Shown here in pieces: positions 1 through 7,439 of a stretch of 64,000 bases of DNA (position 1 is the stretch's first letter; each line of letters starts with the position of its first letter). Source of the DNA: Streptomyces xiamenensis (GTDB taxonomy: Bacteria > Actinomycetota > Actinomycetes > Streptomycetales > Streptomycetaceae); contig NZ_CP009922.3 of NCBI RefSeq assembly GCF_000993785.3, positions 620,001 to 684,000 on the forward strand, read 5' to 3'. Made by a program: the position numbers and the translations under genes. The notes under the pieces are model-generated. The model searched no databases, was not told where the DNA came from, and saw only the letters and a program-made list of their open reading frames with translations.

Positions 1-177
1 CGCCACCGGGCCGATCCCGAAGAACAGGCCGGTGAACAGGTCCTGACCATCGGTGGCGGCGTCCTGCGCGACGGCCACCAGGGGGGTGGGGGACGGGGTC
101 GCGGAGGCGGAGGCCACGCCGATGCCACCGGCGACGATCGCGGCGGCCGCGGCAGCGGCGATGAAGCGCTTTCTCAC
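1..177 (-). CDS. SdpC-like (sporulation-delaying-protein family) secreted protein, N-terminal part only
   Basis: The gene runs leftward off the window edge, so only the first 59 codons are visible. A GTG start at 177 follows GAAAGG at 8-nt spacing. The product has a basic start (MRKRF), an Ala/Gly-rich hydrophobic stretch at about residues 6-20 and an Ala-Ser-Ala type cleavage region near residue 24, so it is predicted to be secreted. Residues 42-59 read DGQDLFTGLFFGIGPVA, which resembles the conserved start of mature SdpC-family proteins (a D/GE..F.GL.FG.G.V pattern). SdpC of Bacillus is a secreted antimicrobial peptide precursor. The family call rests on this one motif and the signal peptide. 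The rest of the protein, and any SdpI-like immunity gene, lie outside the window. Confidence 0.55.
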   Translation of the reverse strand, partial: MRKRFIAAAAAAAIVAGGIGVASASATPSPTPLVAVAQDAATDGQDLFTGLFFGIGPVA

Positions 178-347
178 GGAGAACACCTTTCTCGGTGTGA
201 TGTGGGGCCGGACGCGTGGAGCGCGGCCGGTATGTCACGGGAAAGGCCTTTTCCCTTTCGGGCAACCGGTTGTACGGCACGACCGCCCGCTTTGTCCGGC
301 CACGGTGCGATCGCCGGACCATTGTGCGGCGCGGAGCCGATCTCCAC

Positions 348-394
348 CATTGCCCGATCGGGCATCGCCGGGGCGGGCATTGCCCAAGTGGGCA
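348..394. promoter_or_regulatory. Twin palindromes (operator-like) in the 389-bp gap between SdpC-like gene and esterase
   Basis: The gap from 178 to 566 has no gene. It contains a perfect 14-nt palindrome, TGCCCGATCGGGCA, at 351-364 and a related site, TGCCCAAGTGGGCA, at 381-394. Both are preceded by CAT, and they repeat exactly 30 nt apart (about three helical turns). A weaker inverted repeat, GTCCGGC/GCCGGAC, lies at 294-300 and 313-319. The spacing suggests a dimeric regulator bound to one DNA face. The target could be the leftward or the rightward gene. No regulator is assigned. Confidence 0.5.
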
Positions 395-566
395 GCGTCC
401 GCAGGCACCGAAGGATTCACCCGCGCGACTGGCTTACGCCATGCGCCCCCTGATGCGCTGTCGAGCGGAAGAGTGGCGGACCGGGGAGTGCGTGCGCTCA
501 GGCGCACACCACGCACGGCCGATAACCCTGACGACGCCCGTCTCACCGACCCCCGAGGAGCCCGTC

Positions 567-1583
567 ATGTCCCCTGCTGTGAGCCGCCGCGGTCTGCTGG
601 CCGGCACGGCGGCGGTGGCCGCCGCCCCCGCCCTGCTGGGCGCCGCCGGAGCACCCCGCGCCGGAGCACCCCGCGCCGAGGTCACCGGGGGCAGGCGCCG
701 GGGCGGCCGGGTGGTGGAGGTGAGCGTCGACTCCCCCGCCCTGGGTGGTCCGGGGGAGATCGCGCTGCTCACCCCGCGCGGCTGGGACCGGCGCCGCCCC
801 GGCGACCGCTGGCCGACCCTCTATCTGCTGCCGGGCGGAGACGGGGATCACCACGTATGGACCGCGGAGTTCGCCGTCCAGGACATCCCCGAGCTGGCCG
901 ATGTGCTGGTGGTGATGCCCGCGATGCCGCTGTTCGGCTTCTGCACCGACTGGTGGAACCACGGCGCCGGCGGCCCGCCGGCCGTCGAGAGCTTCCATCT
1001 GCGCGAGGTGATCCCGCTGATGGAGCGGGAGTACGGGGCGGCCCCGGTCCGCGCGGTGGCCGGTGAGTCGCAGGGCGGGTACGGCGCGCTGTCGTACGCG
1101 TCCCGCAACCCCGGGATGTTCGGCGCGGTGGCGGCGTTCAGCGGCCCCGTCCATCCGCTGGCCCACCCGGAGGTGTGGCTGGCGGGAGCCCGGCTGGTGG
1201 GCGTGGACCCGCTCGCGATCTGGGGCGACCCCGTCGCCCAGCGCCGCAACTGGATCGCGCGCGACCCGTACTACCACGTGCGGGGGCTGCTGGGGACGCC
1301 GGTGTATCTGTCGTCGGGCGACGGCACCCGGGGCGAACGGGAGGGCCCGGACTGGGAGGAGGAGATCTTCATCCCCGGCACCGAGGAGTGGATCGAACGC
1401 CTCCCGGACAACGTGGTGTCCGTGACCGAGGCCATCATCAGCAGGGAGGCCCGCGCCCTGACCGACCGGCTCATCTCGGTGGGCGTCCAGGTCGAAGCCC
1501 ACTTCCACCCGGGCACGCACACCGGCGGCTACGGGCCGGGCGAACTGCGCCGGGCCCTGCCGGTGCTGCTGGGCGCCCTGTAG
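567..1583 (+). CDS. Tat-exported esterase, alpha/beta hydrolase of the esterase D / antigen 85 type
   Basis: 338 aa. The ATG at 567 is preceded by GAGGAG at 6-nt spacing; the longer upstream reading frame has no comparable start. The N-terminus carries a twin-arginine signal (SRRGLLAG followed by an Ala-rich stretch to about residue 32), so export of a folded enzyme is expected. The body shows the family pattern: a YLLPGG oxyanion segment at about residue 90 and the nucleophile elbow GESQGG at about residue 167, with Ser as nucleophile. A late His (about residue 313, EAHFHPGTH) is the likely catalytic base. Such proteins hydrolyse carboxyl esters or act as acyltransferases; the substrate cannot be read from sequence. 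It stands alone, followed by a convergent gene. Confidence 0.8.
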   Translation: MSPAVSRRGLLAGTAAVAAAPALLGAAGAPRAGAPRAEVTGGRRRGGRVVEVSVDSPALGGPGEIALLTPRGWDRRRPGDRWPTLYLLPGGDGDHHVWTAEFAVQDIPELADVLVVMPAMPLFGFCTDWWNHGAGGPPAVESFHLREVIPLMEREYGAAPVRAVAGESQGGYGALSYASRNPGMFGAVAAFSGPVHPLAHPEVWLAGARLVGVDPLAIWGDPVAQRRNWIARDPYYHVRGLLGTPVYLSSGDGTRGEREGPDWEEEIFIPGTEEWIERLPDNVVSVTEAIISREARALTDRLISVGVQVEAHFHPGTHTGGYGPGELRRALPVLLGAL

Positions 1584-1615
1584 TCCGCACCGCGGTCGGC
1601 GCGGCCCCCACGGGG

Positions 1616-2800
1616 TCAGCGGGCGGGCGGCCGGCCGTGGGGTATCGGAGTGCCGTCCCGGGGGTCGCTGCGCGCGGTGCCGCCGGACCGGGGCCCCGGA
1701 GTGGGCCTCACCGGGTGGCCGGCCGGGGGCGGCGGGCCCGCCGCCGGTCCCCGGGGCGGCGCGGGCACGTCGCCCTCGCGCCCGGCCGCGCCGTTCACCG
1801 GGGGCCTGGGCAGTTCCATGGTGATCTCCGAGGACGGCTCCGCGCCCCGGTGCGCGGCGGGCGGCGGCGAGCCCGTCACCGGGTCCCCCGGCTGCCGCGC
1901 CGGCGCCGATGGCAGCCCGGGCTCGCCGTCCGGCGGTAGGCGCAGCCGGGCCAGTTCGGCGTTGAACTGGGCTCCCGCCAGCAACGACAGATTGGTCAGC
2001 CACAGCCACACGAGGAAGACGATCACCCCGGCCAGCGGTCCGTACAGCCGGTTGTAGGTGCTCACGTGCGAGGCGTACAGCGCGAAGCCGGCCGAGGCCA
2101 CCAGCCACAGCAGCATCGCCAGCACCCCGCCCGCCACGCCGCGCCCCGGCGCGCGCCCGGCCGGTGGCCCGGTATGGAAGAGGATCATCACGAGGCCGGC
2201 CACCAGCAGCATCAGCAGCGGCCACTTCAGGGCGCTCCAGCCGGCCGCGACCGCCTCGCCGGTGCCCAGCGCCCGCCCTATGGTGCGCACCGCCCCGCCG
2301 GTGAGGATCAGCGCGGTGGCGGAGACCACCAGCAGTCCCAGCAGGCCGAGCGCGGTGAGCAGCGTGCGGTGGATGTGCCGCCAGGCGGGCCGGTTGTCCC
2401 GCACGCCGTGCATGGCGTGCTGCACCCGCCGGAAGACGCTCAGATAGTTGTACGCCGAAACGACGGCGCTGACCGTGGCCACCACGATCAGTACGGAGGC
2501 CGCCCCGCGCTGGTCGGCCAGGTCGCGCAGCGCGTCGTGCACGTCCGCCCGCGAGTTGGCCGGCACCAGCGCCGTGACGTGGCCGATCAGTTCGGGCGCG
2601 GCGCCGGGCCAGGTGAGGCTCATCACCGACAGCGCGACCAGCAGCCCGGGAAAGAGCGCGAGCACCGTGTAGTACGTGAGGGCCGCCGCCCAGTGATCGA
2701 TGTCGTCGCGCCACAGCGACACCGGCGTGCGCCGCAGCGCCTTGCGCCAGTACGTGGGCGGACGCCGGTGGATGAGCCGCCTGATCCGTGCTCCCCGCAT
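1616..2800 (-). CDS. YihY/BrkB-family inner-membrane protein
   Basis: 394 aa. ATG at 2800 with AGGG 8 nt upstream, 5 nt after the end of the preceding small gene, so co-transcription is likely. The first 280 residues hold about six hydrophobic segments with the family hallmarks: DDIDHWAAALTYYT near residue 30, LYGPLAGVIVFLVWLWLTN near residue 255 and GAQFNAEL. The C-terminal 110 residues are a Pro/Gly/Arg-rich, probably disordered cytoplasmic tail. YihY/BrkB proteins are often misnamed ribonuclease BN; they are integral membrane proteins of unsettled function. Here the gene is third in an operon with Asp23, which argues for a cell-envelope role. Confidence 0.85.
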   Translation of the reverse strand: MRGARIRRLIHRRPPTYWRKALRRTPVSLWRDDIDHWAAALTYYTVLALFPGLLVALSVMSLTWPGAAPELIGHVTALVPANSRADVHDALRDLADQRGAASVLIVVATVSAVVSAYNYLSVFRRVQHAMHGVRDNRPAWRHIHRTLLTALGLLGLLVVSATALILTGGAVRTIGRALGTGEAVAAGWSALKWPLLMLLVAGLVMILFHTGPPAGRAPGRGVAGGVLAMLLWLVASAGFALYASHVSTYNRLYGPLAGVIVFLVWLWLTNLSLLAGAQFNAELARLRLPPDGEPGLPSAPARQPGDPVTGSPPPAAHRGAEPSSEITMELPRPPVNGAAGREGDVPAPPRGPAAGPPPPAGHPVRPTPGPRSGGTARSDPRDGTPIPHGRPPAR

Positions 2801-2805
2801 CGCGT

Positions 2806-3039
2806 TCACCCTGCCTGTCGTACGGCCTCGATCAGGGCGCCGAACGCCCACTGTACGCAGGATAGGACCAGCTCAGCGGTACTGACGCTGCCGGTTACCC
2901 CTCCGCTTGAGTGTTCTGCCGGCGCCGCCGGGCGAGCCGCCGCCTGGACCATGTGCAGGGTCCAGACGACGAGCCCGGCCACGATGACGCCCACGGCCGG
3001 TGAAGTCCGTTGCGTCCAGTGGCTTTTGGCGTGGCTCAC
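2806..3039 (-). CDS. Small membrane protein between Asp23 and YihY
   Basis: 77 aa. The GTG start at 3039 overlaps the stop of the Asp23 gene (GTGA), indicating translational coupling. One clear hydrophobic segment (about residues 15-30) sits near the N-terminus; the rest is polar and Ala/Ser-rich with a short hydrophobic C-terminus. Position suggests a small anchor for Asp23, in the manner of small membrane proteins that tether Asp23 in Firmicutes, but no recognised anchor motif is visible, so that role is inference. Length, coupling and codon usage support a real gene. Confidence 0.7.
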   Translation of the reverse strand: MSHAKSHWTQRTSPAVGVIVAGLVVWTLHMVQAAARPAAPAEHSSGGVTGSVSTAELVLSCVQWAFGALIEAVRQAG

Positions 3040-3542
3040 CGCACCCGTGCCTCGTCGTCCGGGTCCTCCTCGTCGGGCAGCCGTACATCGACGATGGAGA
3101 GGTTGACCTCGACGACCTCGAGGCCGGTCATCCGCTCGACCGCCGCGATGACGTTCTCCCGCACCTCGTGCGCGACATCGGTGATCGGCACCCCGTACTC
3201 GACGACCACGTCGAGGTCGACGGCGGTCTGCTTCTGGCCGACCTCCACCTTCACCCCGCGGGTGACCCCGGAGCGCCCGCCGGGCACCCGGTCGCGTACG
3301 GCGCCGAGCGTGCGGCTGAGCGAACCGCCCAGCGCGGCCACCCCGGGCACCTCACGGGCGGCGAGGCCGGCGATCTTCTCCACCACGCCACCGGCGATGG
3401 AGGTCTGCCCCCGCTCGGCGGCCGGTTCCTGCGTCCCGCTGCGGCCCTCGCTGAGGCTGGTGGTGCCGTCCGAGGGCTCCGCCGCCTGCTGCTCGGTCGC
3501 GGGGGCCGGAACAGCGGTGGGGGAAACTGTCTTGGCTGCCAT
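3036..3542 (-). CDS. Asp23/Gls24-family envelope stress protein
   Basis: 168 aa. The ATG at 3542 (MAAKT...) has GAAGG 6 nt upstream; the reading frame extends further 5' to 3593 without a better start. After an Ala/Pro/Glu-rich N-terminal 45 residues comes the conserved Asp23 (DUF322) core: GQTSIAGGVVEKIAGLAAREVPGV near residues 46-68, VKVEVGQKQTAVDLDVVVEYG near 98-118 and a C-terminal GLEVVEVNLSIVDV. The family is cytoplasmic or membrane-associated and tied to cell-wall stress. It is the first gene of a leftward operon (Asp23, small membrane protein, YihY) divergent from a sigma factor operon that encodes two more Asp23-like proteins. Confidence 0.9.
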   Translation of the reverse strand: MAAKTVSPTAVPAPATEQQAAEPSDGTTSLSEGRSGTQEPAAERGQTSIAGGVVEKIAGLAAREVPGVAALGGSLSRTLGAVRDRVPGGRSGVTRGVKVEVGQKQTAVDLDVVVEYGVPITDVAHEVRENVIAAVERMTGLEVVEVNLSIVDVRLPDEEDPDDEARVR

Positions 3543-3597
3543 GGCGTACCTTCCCGTCATGCGGTGTTGTCGTGCTGACATCCGGTTGGACACGGCG

Positions 3598-3628
3598 CAC
3601 GGCGGATCGTCACGCGGTCACGGCGGAT
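3598..3628. promoter_or_regulatory. 10-bp direct repeat between divergent Asp23 and ECF sigma operons
   Basis: CACGGCGGAT occurs at 3598-3607 and again at 3619-3628, 21 nt (two helical turns) apart, in the 108-bp region between the two divergent starts. It ends in a T7 run, just upstream of the GGAAGGGGG ribosome site of the sigma gene. It may be an activator or autoregulatory sigma site. The regulator is unknown. Confidence 0.35.
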
Positions 3629-3650
3629 TTTTTTCGGAAGGGGGCGGTGC

Positions 3651-4211
3651 GTGTCAGGGAACGGGTCGGCCGGTCACGACGACGCGCTGCTCGCGGTGCG
3701 GGCGGGAGAAGGTGACGAGGATGCCTTTGAGGTGCTGGTACGGCGGCACGGACCGGTCCTCCTGCGGCTCGCGGAACAACTGCTCGGCAGTGCGGCCGAG
3801 GCGGAGGACGCGGTCCAGGAGGCGCTGGTGAGCGCCTGGCGCCGGCTGCCCGAGTTCCGGCGGGAGGCGGCGTTCGGCAGCTGGATGTACCGCATCGTCA
3901 CCAATCGCTGCCTGAACGTGCTGCGGGCCCGGCGTCCCCTCACTCCGCTGGAGGCGGTGGCGGAACCGGCCGCGCCGGAGAGCACCGCCTCGCCCGAGCG
4001 GGCGGCCGTGACGGGGGCGGCGGTGCACGCGCTGCACGAGGCGCTGTCGGGCCTCTCCCCCGAACAGCGGGCATGCTGGGTGTTGCGGGAGTTCCACGAT
4101 CTGTCGTACGAGGACATCGCGAAGACGGTCGGGATCAGTCAGCAGGCGGTGCGCGGCCGGATATTCCGGGCCAGGCGCGCTCTGACGGAGGCGATGGCGG
4201 CATGGCGCTGA
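3651..4211 (+). CDS. ECF-type RNA polymerase sigma factor
   Basis: 186 aa. GTG start at 3651 with GGAAGGGGG upstream. Region 2 lies at about residues 25-95 (DAVQEALVSAWRRLPEFR, then SWMYRIVTNRCLNVLR) and region 4 at about 130-183 (LSPEQRACWVLREFHDLSYEDIA followed by the helix-turn-helix VGISQQAVRGRIFRARRAL). There is no region 1 or 3, as usual for ECF factors. The stop overlaps the next gene by 10 nt (ATG at 4202), so it is translationally coupled to a zinc-finger/Asp23 protein that probably controls it. Expected role: directing RNA polymerase to an envelope-stress regulon that may include the divergent Asp23-YihY operon. Confidence 0.92.
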   Translation: MSGNGSAGHDDALLAVRAGEGDEDAFEVLVRRHGPVLLRLAEQLLGSAAEAEDAVQEALVSAWRRLPEFRREAAFGSWMYRIVTNRCLNVLRARRPLTPLEAVAEPAAPESTASPERAAVTGAAVHALHEALSGLSPEQRACWVLREFHDLSYEDIAKTVGISQQAVRGRIFRARRALTEAMAAWR

Positions 4212-4822
4212 ACGACGGGCCCCCAGAGGAGACCGAGGACGAGCTGCTGCCCTGCGGGCGGTCCCTGATGGAGCTGTGGGAGGACGCCGAGAGCGGGTCC
4301 ACGACGCTGGCGGGGCATCCCGGCGGCTGCCCGCACTGCGCCCGGGCGCTGGAGGAGTTGCACGCGCTGGAGGGCGTCGTCTCGCGTTCGCGCGCCGAAC
4401 AGGAGGCGGCACCGCACCGCGAGCTGTCGGTGACCCGGGTGATGGACATCGTGCGGATGGAGCTGCGGCCCGGACGGACGCTTCCGCTGGGCGAGCCGGA
4501 CGAGGACGCGTGGATCGTGGAGGCGGCCGCCGCCAAGGTGTTCCGCAGGACGGTGGACGCGCTGACGGGGGTGACGGCCGGGAGCTGCCGGATCGCGCCG
4601 CTGGGCGCGGGCGGCCGGGGCTCGGTGGCGCGCGGCCCGGTGCGGGTGCGGCTGGAGGTGGTGGCGGACCTGTCCTGGACGATTCCGGCGCTCGCGGCGA
4701 CGGTGCGGGACGAGGTGGCCCGGGCGGCGGACGAGCGGCTGGGGCTGCGGGTGCACGCGGTGGACGTGGTGGTCGTCGATCTTCAGGAAGCGGACGGGGA
4801 GCGGGGGCGTGGCGCATGGTGA
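4202..4822 (+). CDS. ZAS-like zinc-finger protein with C-terminal Asp23-like domain; candidate anti-sigma factor
   Basis: 206 aa. The ATG at 4202 lies inside the end of the sigma gene. Residues 38-45 give H-x3-C-x2-C (HPGGCPHC), the zinc-binding pattern of ZAS-type anti-sigma factors, followed by a helical segment. From about residue 95 the sequence is an Asp23/Gls24-like fold, with WIVEAAAAKVFRRTVDALTGV and later VVADLSWTIPALAATVRDEV and GLRVHAVDVVVVDL. There is no membrane segment, so it should be soluble. The fusion and its coupling to an ECF sigma factor suggest an anti-sigma factor that senses stress through an Asp23 module. This is inference; the domain calls are from visible motifs. 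Confidence 0.75.
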   Translation: MALNDGPPEETEDELLPCGRSLMELWEDAESGSTTLAGHPGGCPHCARALEELHALEGVVSRSRAEQEAAPHRELSVTRVMDIVRMELRPGRTLPLGEPDEDAWIVEAAAAKVFRRTVDALTGVTAGSCRIAPLGAGGRGSVARGPVRVRLEVVADLSWTIPALAATVRDEVARAADERLGLRVHAVDVVVVDLQEADGERGRGAW

Positions 4823-5172
4823 ACGGTGAACTCGCCGAGCGGGTGCGACGGGCGGCCTTCGCGGCGGCGCGCGGCGTGGAGGGGGTGGCGTTCCTGCGGC
4901 CGGGCCTGGCGGATCTGCTGCGTCCCACGGGGTCGGGGGCGCGGCGCGGGCCGGCCGGGGTCCGGGTGCGGCCGGGCCGGACCGCGGGGAGCTGGGAGAT
5001 CCGGGTCGAGCTGGCGGCGGAGCGCGGCCACCGGGCGGTGGAGGTGACGCGGGCGGTACGGGCGGCGGTGACCGGGGCGGTCGCCGAGGTGCTGGCGCCG
5101 GGCGGTGCCGGGGCCGGCGGCGCCGCGACGGAGCGGGTCGCGGTGTCCGTCACGGTGAGCGATATCGCCTGA
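4816..5172 (+). CDS. Small Asp23/Gls24-like protein
   Basis: 118 aa. The ATG at 4816 overlaps the previous gene by 7 nt, with a GGGAG/GGGGG-rich ribosome site; a GTG at 4819 is an alternative. The sequence follows the Asp23 outline in divergent form: RVRRAAFAAARGVEGVAFLRPG at the start, a beta segment VRVRPGRTAGSWEIRVELAAE, a helix EVTRAVRAAVTGAVAEVL and a final strand ERVAVSVTVSDIA. It is the last gene of the sigma operon. With the divergent canonical Asp23 this makes three Asp23-type proteins within 2.2 kb. Confidence 0.75.
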   Translation: MVNGELAERVRRAAFAAARGVEGVAFLRPGLADLLRPTGSGARRGPAGVRVRPGRTAGSWEIRVELAAERGHRAVEVTRAVRAAVTGAVAEVLAPGGAGAGGAATERVAVSVTVSDIA

Positions 5173-5254
5173 CCGGGCGGTTCATTCGCTCCATTTGCAC
5201 CATGTTTTGGTCAAGTCTGCAACGCTCCCGGATCCCCGGGCTGTCTTTGAAGAT

Positions 5255-6523
5255 ATGAAGATCTCTTTCCTCCTCCATAACGGCTATGGAATCGGAGGAA
5301 CCATCAGAACCACGTTCAACCTCGCGGGGGCGCTGGCCGGACGGCACGACGTCGAGATCGTCTCCGTGTTGCGGCACCGGGAGCGGCCGCACCTCACCCT
5401 CGACCCCCGGGTGCGGATGCGCGCCCTCGTCGATCTGCTCACCGAGCAGGACGACCCCCGGCACGGCCGGCCCTCCCGCGTCTTCCCCTCCGGGGACACG
5501 CGGCGCGCGCAGTACAGCGAGCTGACCGACGAACGGATCGCCGCCGCGCTCGGCACCGTCGACGCCGATGTCGTCATCGGCACCCGGGCCGGGCTCAACA
5601 TCCACCTGGCGCGGCAGGCCCCGGACCGGGTGGTGAAGGTGGCCCAGGAGCATCTGACGCTCGACAGTCACCCCTCCCGGATGCGTACCGCCATGCGCCG
5701 CGTCTACCACCGGCTGGACGGGATCACCACGGTCACCGAGGCCGACGCCGCCTCCTACCGCCGCAAGATGCGGCTGCCCCGGGTCCGCGTCGAGGCGCTG
5801 CCGAACTCCGTGCCCCAGCCCGTGCTGCCGCCGGCCGACGGCCGCGCCCGGGTGGTGATCGCCGCCGGGCGGCTGCACAGGGTCAAGCGCTACGACCGGC
5901 TGATCGAGTCCTGGGCGCTGCTCGCGGAGCGGTTCCCCGACTGGCAGCTGCGGATCTACGGGCACGGCCCGGAGCGGGAGCGGCTGCGGCAGCGGATCGA
6001 CGAGATGGCGCTGAATGACCAGGTGTTCCTGATGGGGCCGGCCACCCCGCTGGAGGCGGAGTGGGTCAAGGGCTCCATCGCCGTGATGACCTCGGAGTTC
6101 GAGTCGTTCGGCATGACCATCGTGGAGGCGATGCGCTGCGGGCTCCCCGTGGTCTCCACCGACTGCCCCAACGGCCCGCGCGAGATCATCGAGGACGGGG
6201 TGGACGGCCTGCTGGTGCCGGTCGGCGATCCGCGCGCGCTGGCGGCGGGGCTGGAGCGGCTGATGGCGGACGAGGCCCTGCGGCAGCACATGGGGCGGCA
6301 GGCCCTGGGGAACGCCGCCCGGTTCGATCCGGTGCCGGTGGTGGACCGGGCCGAGGCGATGTTCGAGGACCTGGTCGCGGCCCGGCGCGGCGGTGCGCCG
6401 CGCCGGGCGGGCGGCGCCCGGCGCGGCATCGGCGCGGCGCTGGTCAGCCGCGGCCACGCGGTGCGGGATCTGACGCTGGCGGCGGGAGCCGCCACTCTGA
6501 AGACGGTGCGGAGGGAGCGGTGA
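5255..6523 (+). CDS. GT4-family glycosyltransferase
   Basis: 422 aa, GT-B fold. ATG at 5255 begins MKISFLLHNGYGIGG, the usual N-terminal strand and glycine loop; the ribosome site (TTGAAG) is weak, and upstream in-frame codons give no better start. The donor-binding domain has IAAGRLHRVKRYDRLIESW near residue 204 and the retaining-GT signature E-x7-E in EFESFGMTIVEAMRCGLP near residue 290, then PNGPREIIEDGVDGLLVP. The cytoplasmic enzyme likely adds a sugar to a surface polymer or lipid; the acceptor is unknown. It is coupled to the next gene by a TGATG junction. Confidence 0.88.
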   Translation: MKISFLLHNGYGIGGTIRTTFNLAGALAGRHDVEIVSVLRHRERPHLTLDPRVRMRALVDLLTEQDDPRHGRPSRVFPSGDTRRAQYSELTDERIAAALGTVDADVVIGTRAGLNIHLARQAPDRVVKVAQEHLTLDSHPSRMRTAMRRVYHRLDGITTVTEADAASYRRKMRLPRVRVEALPNSVPQPVLPPADGRARVVIAAGRLHRVKRYDRLIESWALLAERFPDWQLRIYGHGPERERLRQRIDEMALNDQVFLMGPATPLEAEWVKGSIAVMTSEFESFGMTIVEAMRCGLPVVSTDCPNGPREIIEDGVDGLLVPVGDPRALAAGLERLMADEALRQHMGRQALGNAARFDPVPVVDRAEAMFEDLVAARRGGAPRRAGGARRGIGAALVSRGHAVRDLTLAAGAATLKTVRRER

Positions 6524-7389
6524 TGGGTGTGAACGGGACGGACGAGGAGGCCACCGCGGCCGTGAGCGGGGCGACGGAGACCGGCCCTTTGGTGGCCGAC
6601 TGCGCGGTGGACGCGGCCGGGGTCTTCACCGTGGAACTCGACCTGCCCGGCGGGATCGAGGACGGCACGGCGCGGGTGCTGCTGCGGTCGCGCCCCCGCA
6701 CGGGCGAACAGGCCACGGACGTGACCCTGGAGACGACCCCGGTGCCCGGACGGCCCGGCCGGGTACGGGCCCTGCTGCCGGTCGAGCCGGTGCTGGCCGA
6801 GGGGCACTGGGAGGTCCGTCTCAGCGGTGGCGGCGTGGCGCTGCCGGTGGCGGCCGGGATACGGGATCTGCGCGCCCTGGTGGACCGCACGCCGCCCGTG
6901 AGCGCCGGGCCGCTGGCGGTACGGGTGCCGTACGCCGGCCAGGAGGACCGGCTGATGCTGCGGGTGTGGCGGCGCGAGGGGCATGTGGAGGCCGGCGGGC
7001 TGCGGCTGGCCGACGGGGCGCTGACGGTGCGGGCCCGGCTGGTGGGGGTGGCGCCGGAGCCCGGTGCGCGGGTGCTGCTGCGGCGCCGCGGCAAGGGCGG
7101 ACCGCAGCATGTGGTGGAGCCGCGCACGGATGCCGACGGCGGCATCGTGTTCACGGTGGAGCTCGCCGCGCTGCTGGAGGAGGAGCCGCCGCGCGCCGCC
7201 TACTGGGACCTGTTCTGGCTCCCCTCCCCCACCGCGCCCAGGATCCGGATCTCCCGGCTGCTGGACGATGTGGCCGAGCGCAAGCGGGTCTTCGTCTATC
7301 CGCACACCCGGGTGGCCGGGCACCGGGTGTTTCCCTACTACACGGTGGACAACGACCTGTCGATCGAGGTGAACGCCCCGGCGGGATGA
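6523..7389 (+). CDS. Glycosyltransferase-coupled protein of unknown function
   Basis: 288 aa. ATG at 6523 shares its A with the glycosyltransferase stop (TGATG), so the two are translationally coupled. The protein lacks a signal peptide or membrane segment. It is rich in beta-prone stretches (VFTVELDLPGGI, WEVRLSGGGVALPVAAGIR, TVRARLVGVAPEPGARVLLRR) and ends with a YPHTRVAGHRVFPYYTVDNDLS motif region. Related Streptomyces proteins are commonly labelled simply transferase, without experimental basis. I do not recognise a catalytic motif. Its job is probably tied to the neighbouring glycosyltransferase, as a partner or as part of polymer export. The strong hairpin at 7401 closes the operon. Confidence 0.7.
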   Translation: MGVNGTDEEATAAVSGATETGPLVADCAVDAAGVFTVELDLPGGIEDGTARVLLRSRPRTGEQATDVTLETTPVPGRPGRVRALLPVEPVLAEGHWEVRLSGGGVALPVAAGIRDLRALVDRTPPVSAGPLAVRVPYAGQEDRLMLRVWRREGHVEAGGLRLADGALTVRARLVGVAPEPGARVLLRRRGKGGPQHVVEPRTDADGGIVFTVELAALLEEEPPRAAYWDLFWLPSPTAPRIRISRLLDDVAERKRVFVYPHTRVAGHRVFPYYTVDNDLSIEVNAPAG

Positions 7390-7400
7390 TCCCTCCGGGG

Positions 7401-7435
7401 GCCGGCCGGGGGCGTACCCGTCACCCCCGGCCGGC
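7401..7435. terminator. Bidirectional terminator hairpin
   Basis: A perfect 12-bp stem, GCCGGCCGGGGG (7401-7412) with CCCCCGGCCGGC (7424-7435), and an 11-nt loop sit in the 50-bp gap between the convergent glycosyltransferase operon and the ABC importer operon. Confidence 0.75.
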
Positions 7436-7439
7436 GCTG

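Noticed and set aside
543-2714. 723-codon open frame on the minus strand over the esterase and YihY genes
   Set aside because: Arg/Gly/Pro-rich composition without domains; it is the GC-driven shadow of two well-supported genes in other frames.
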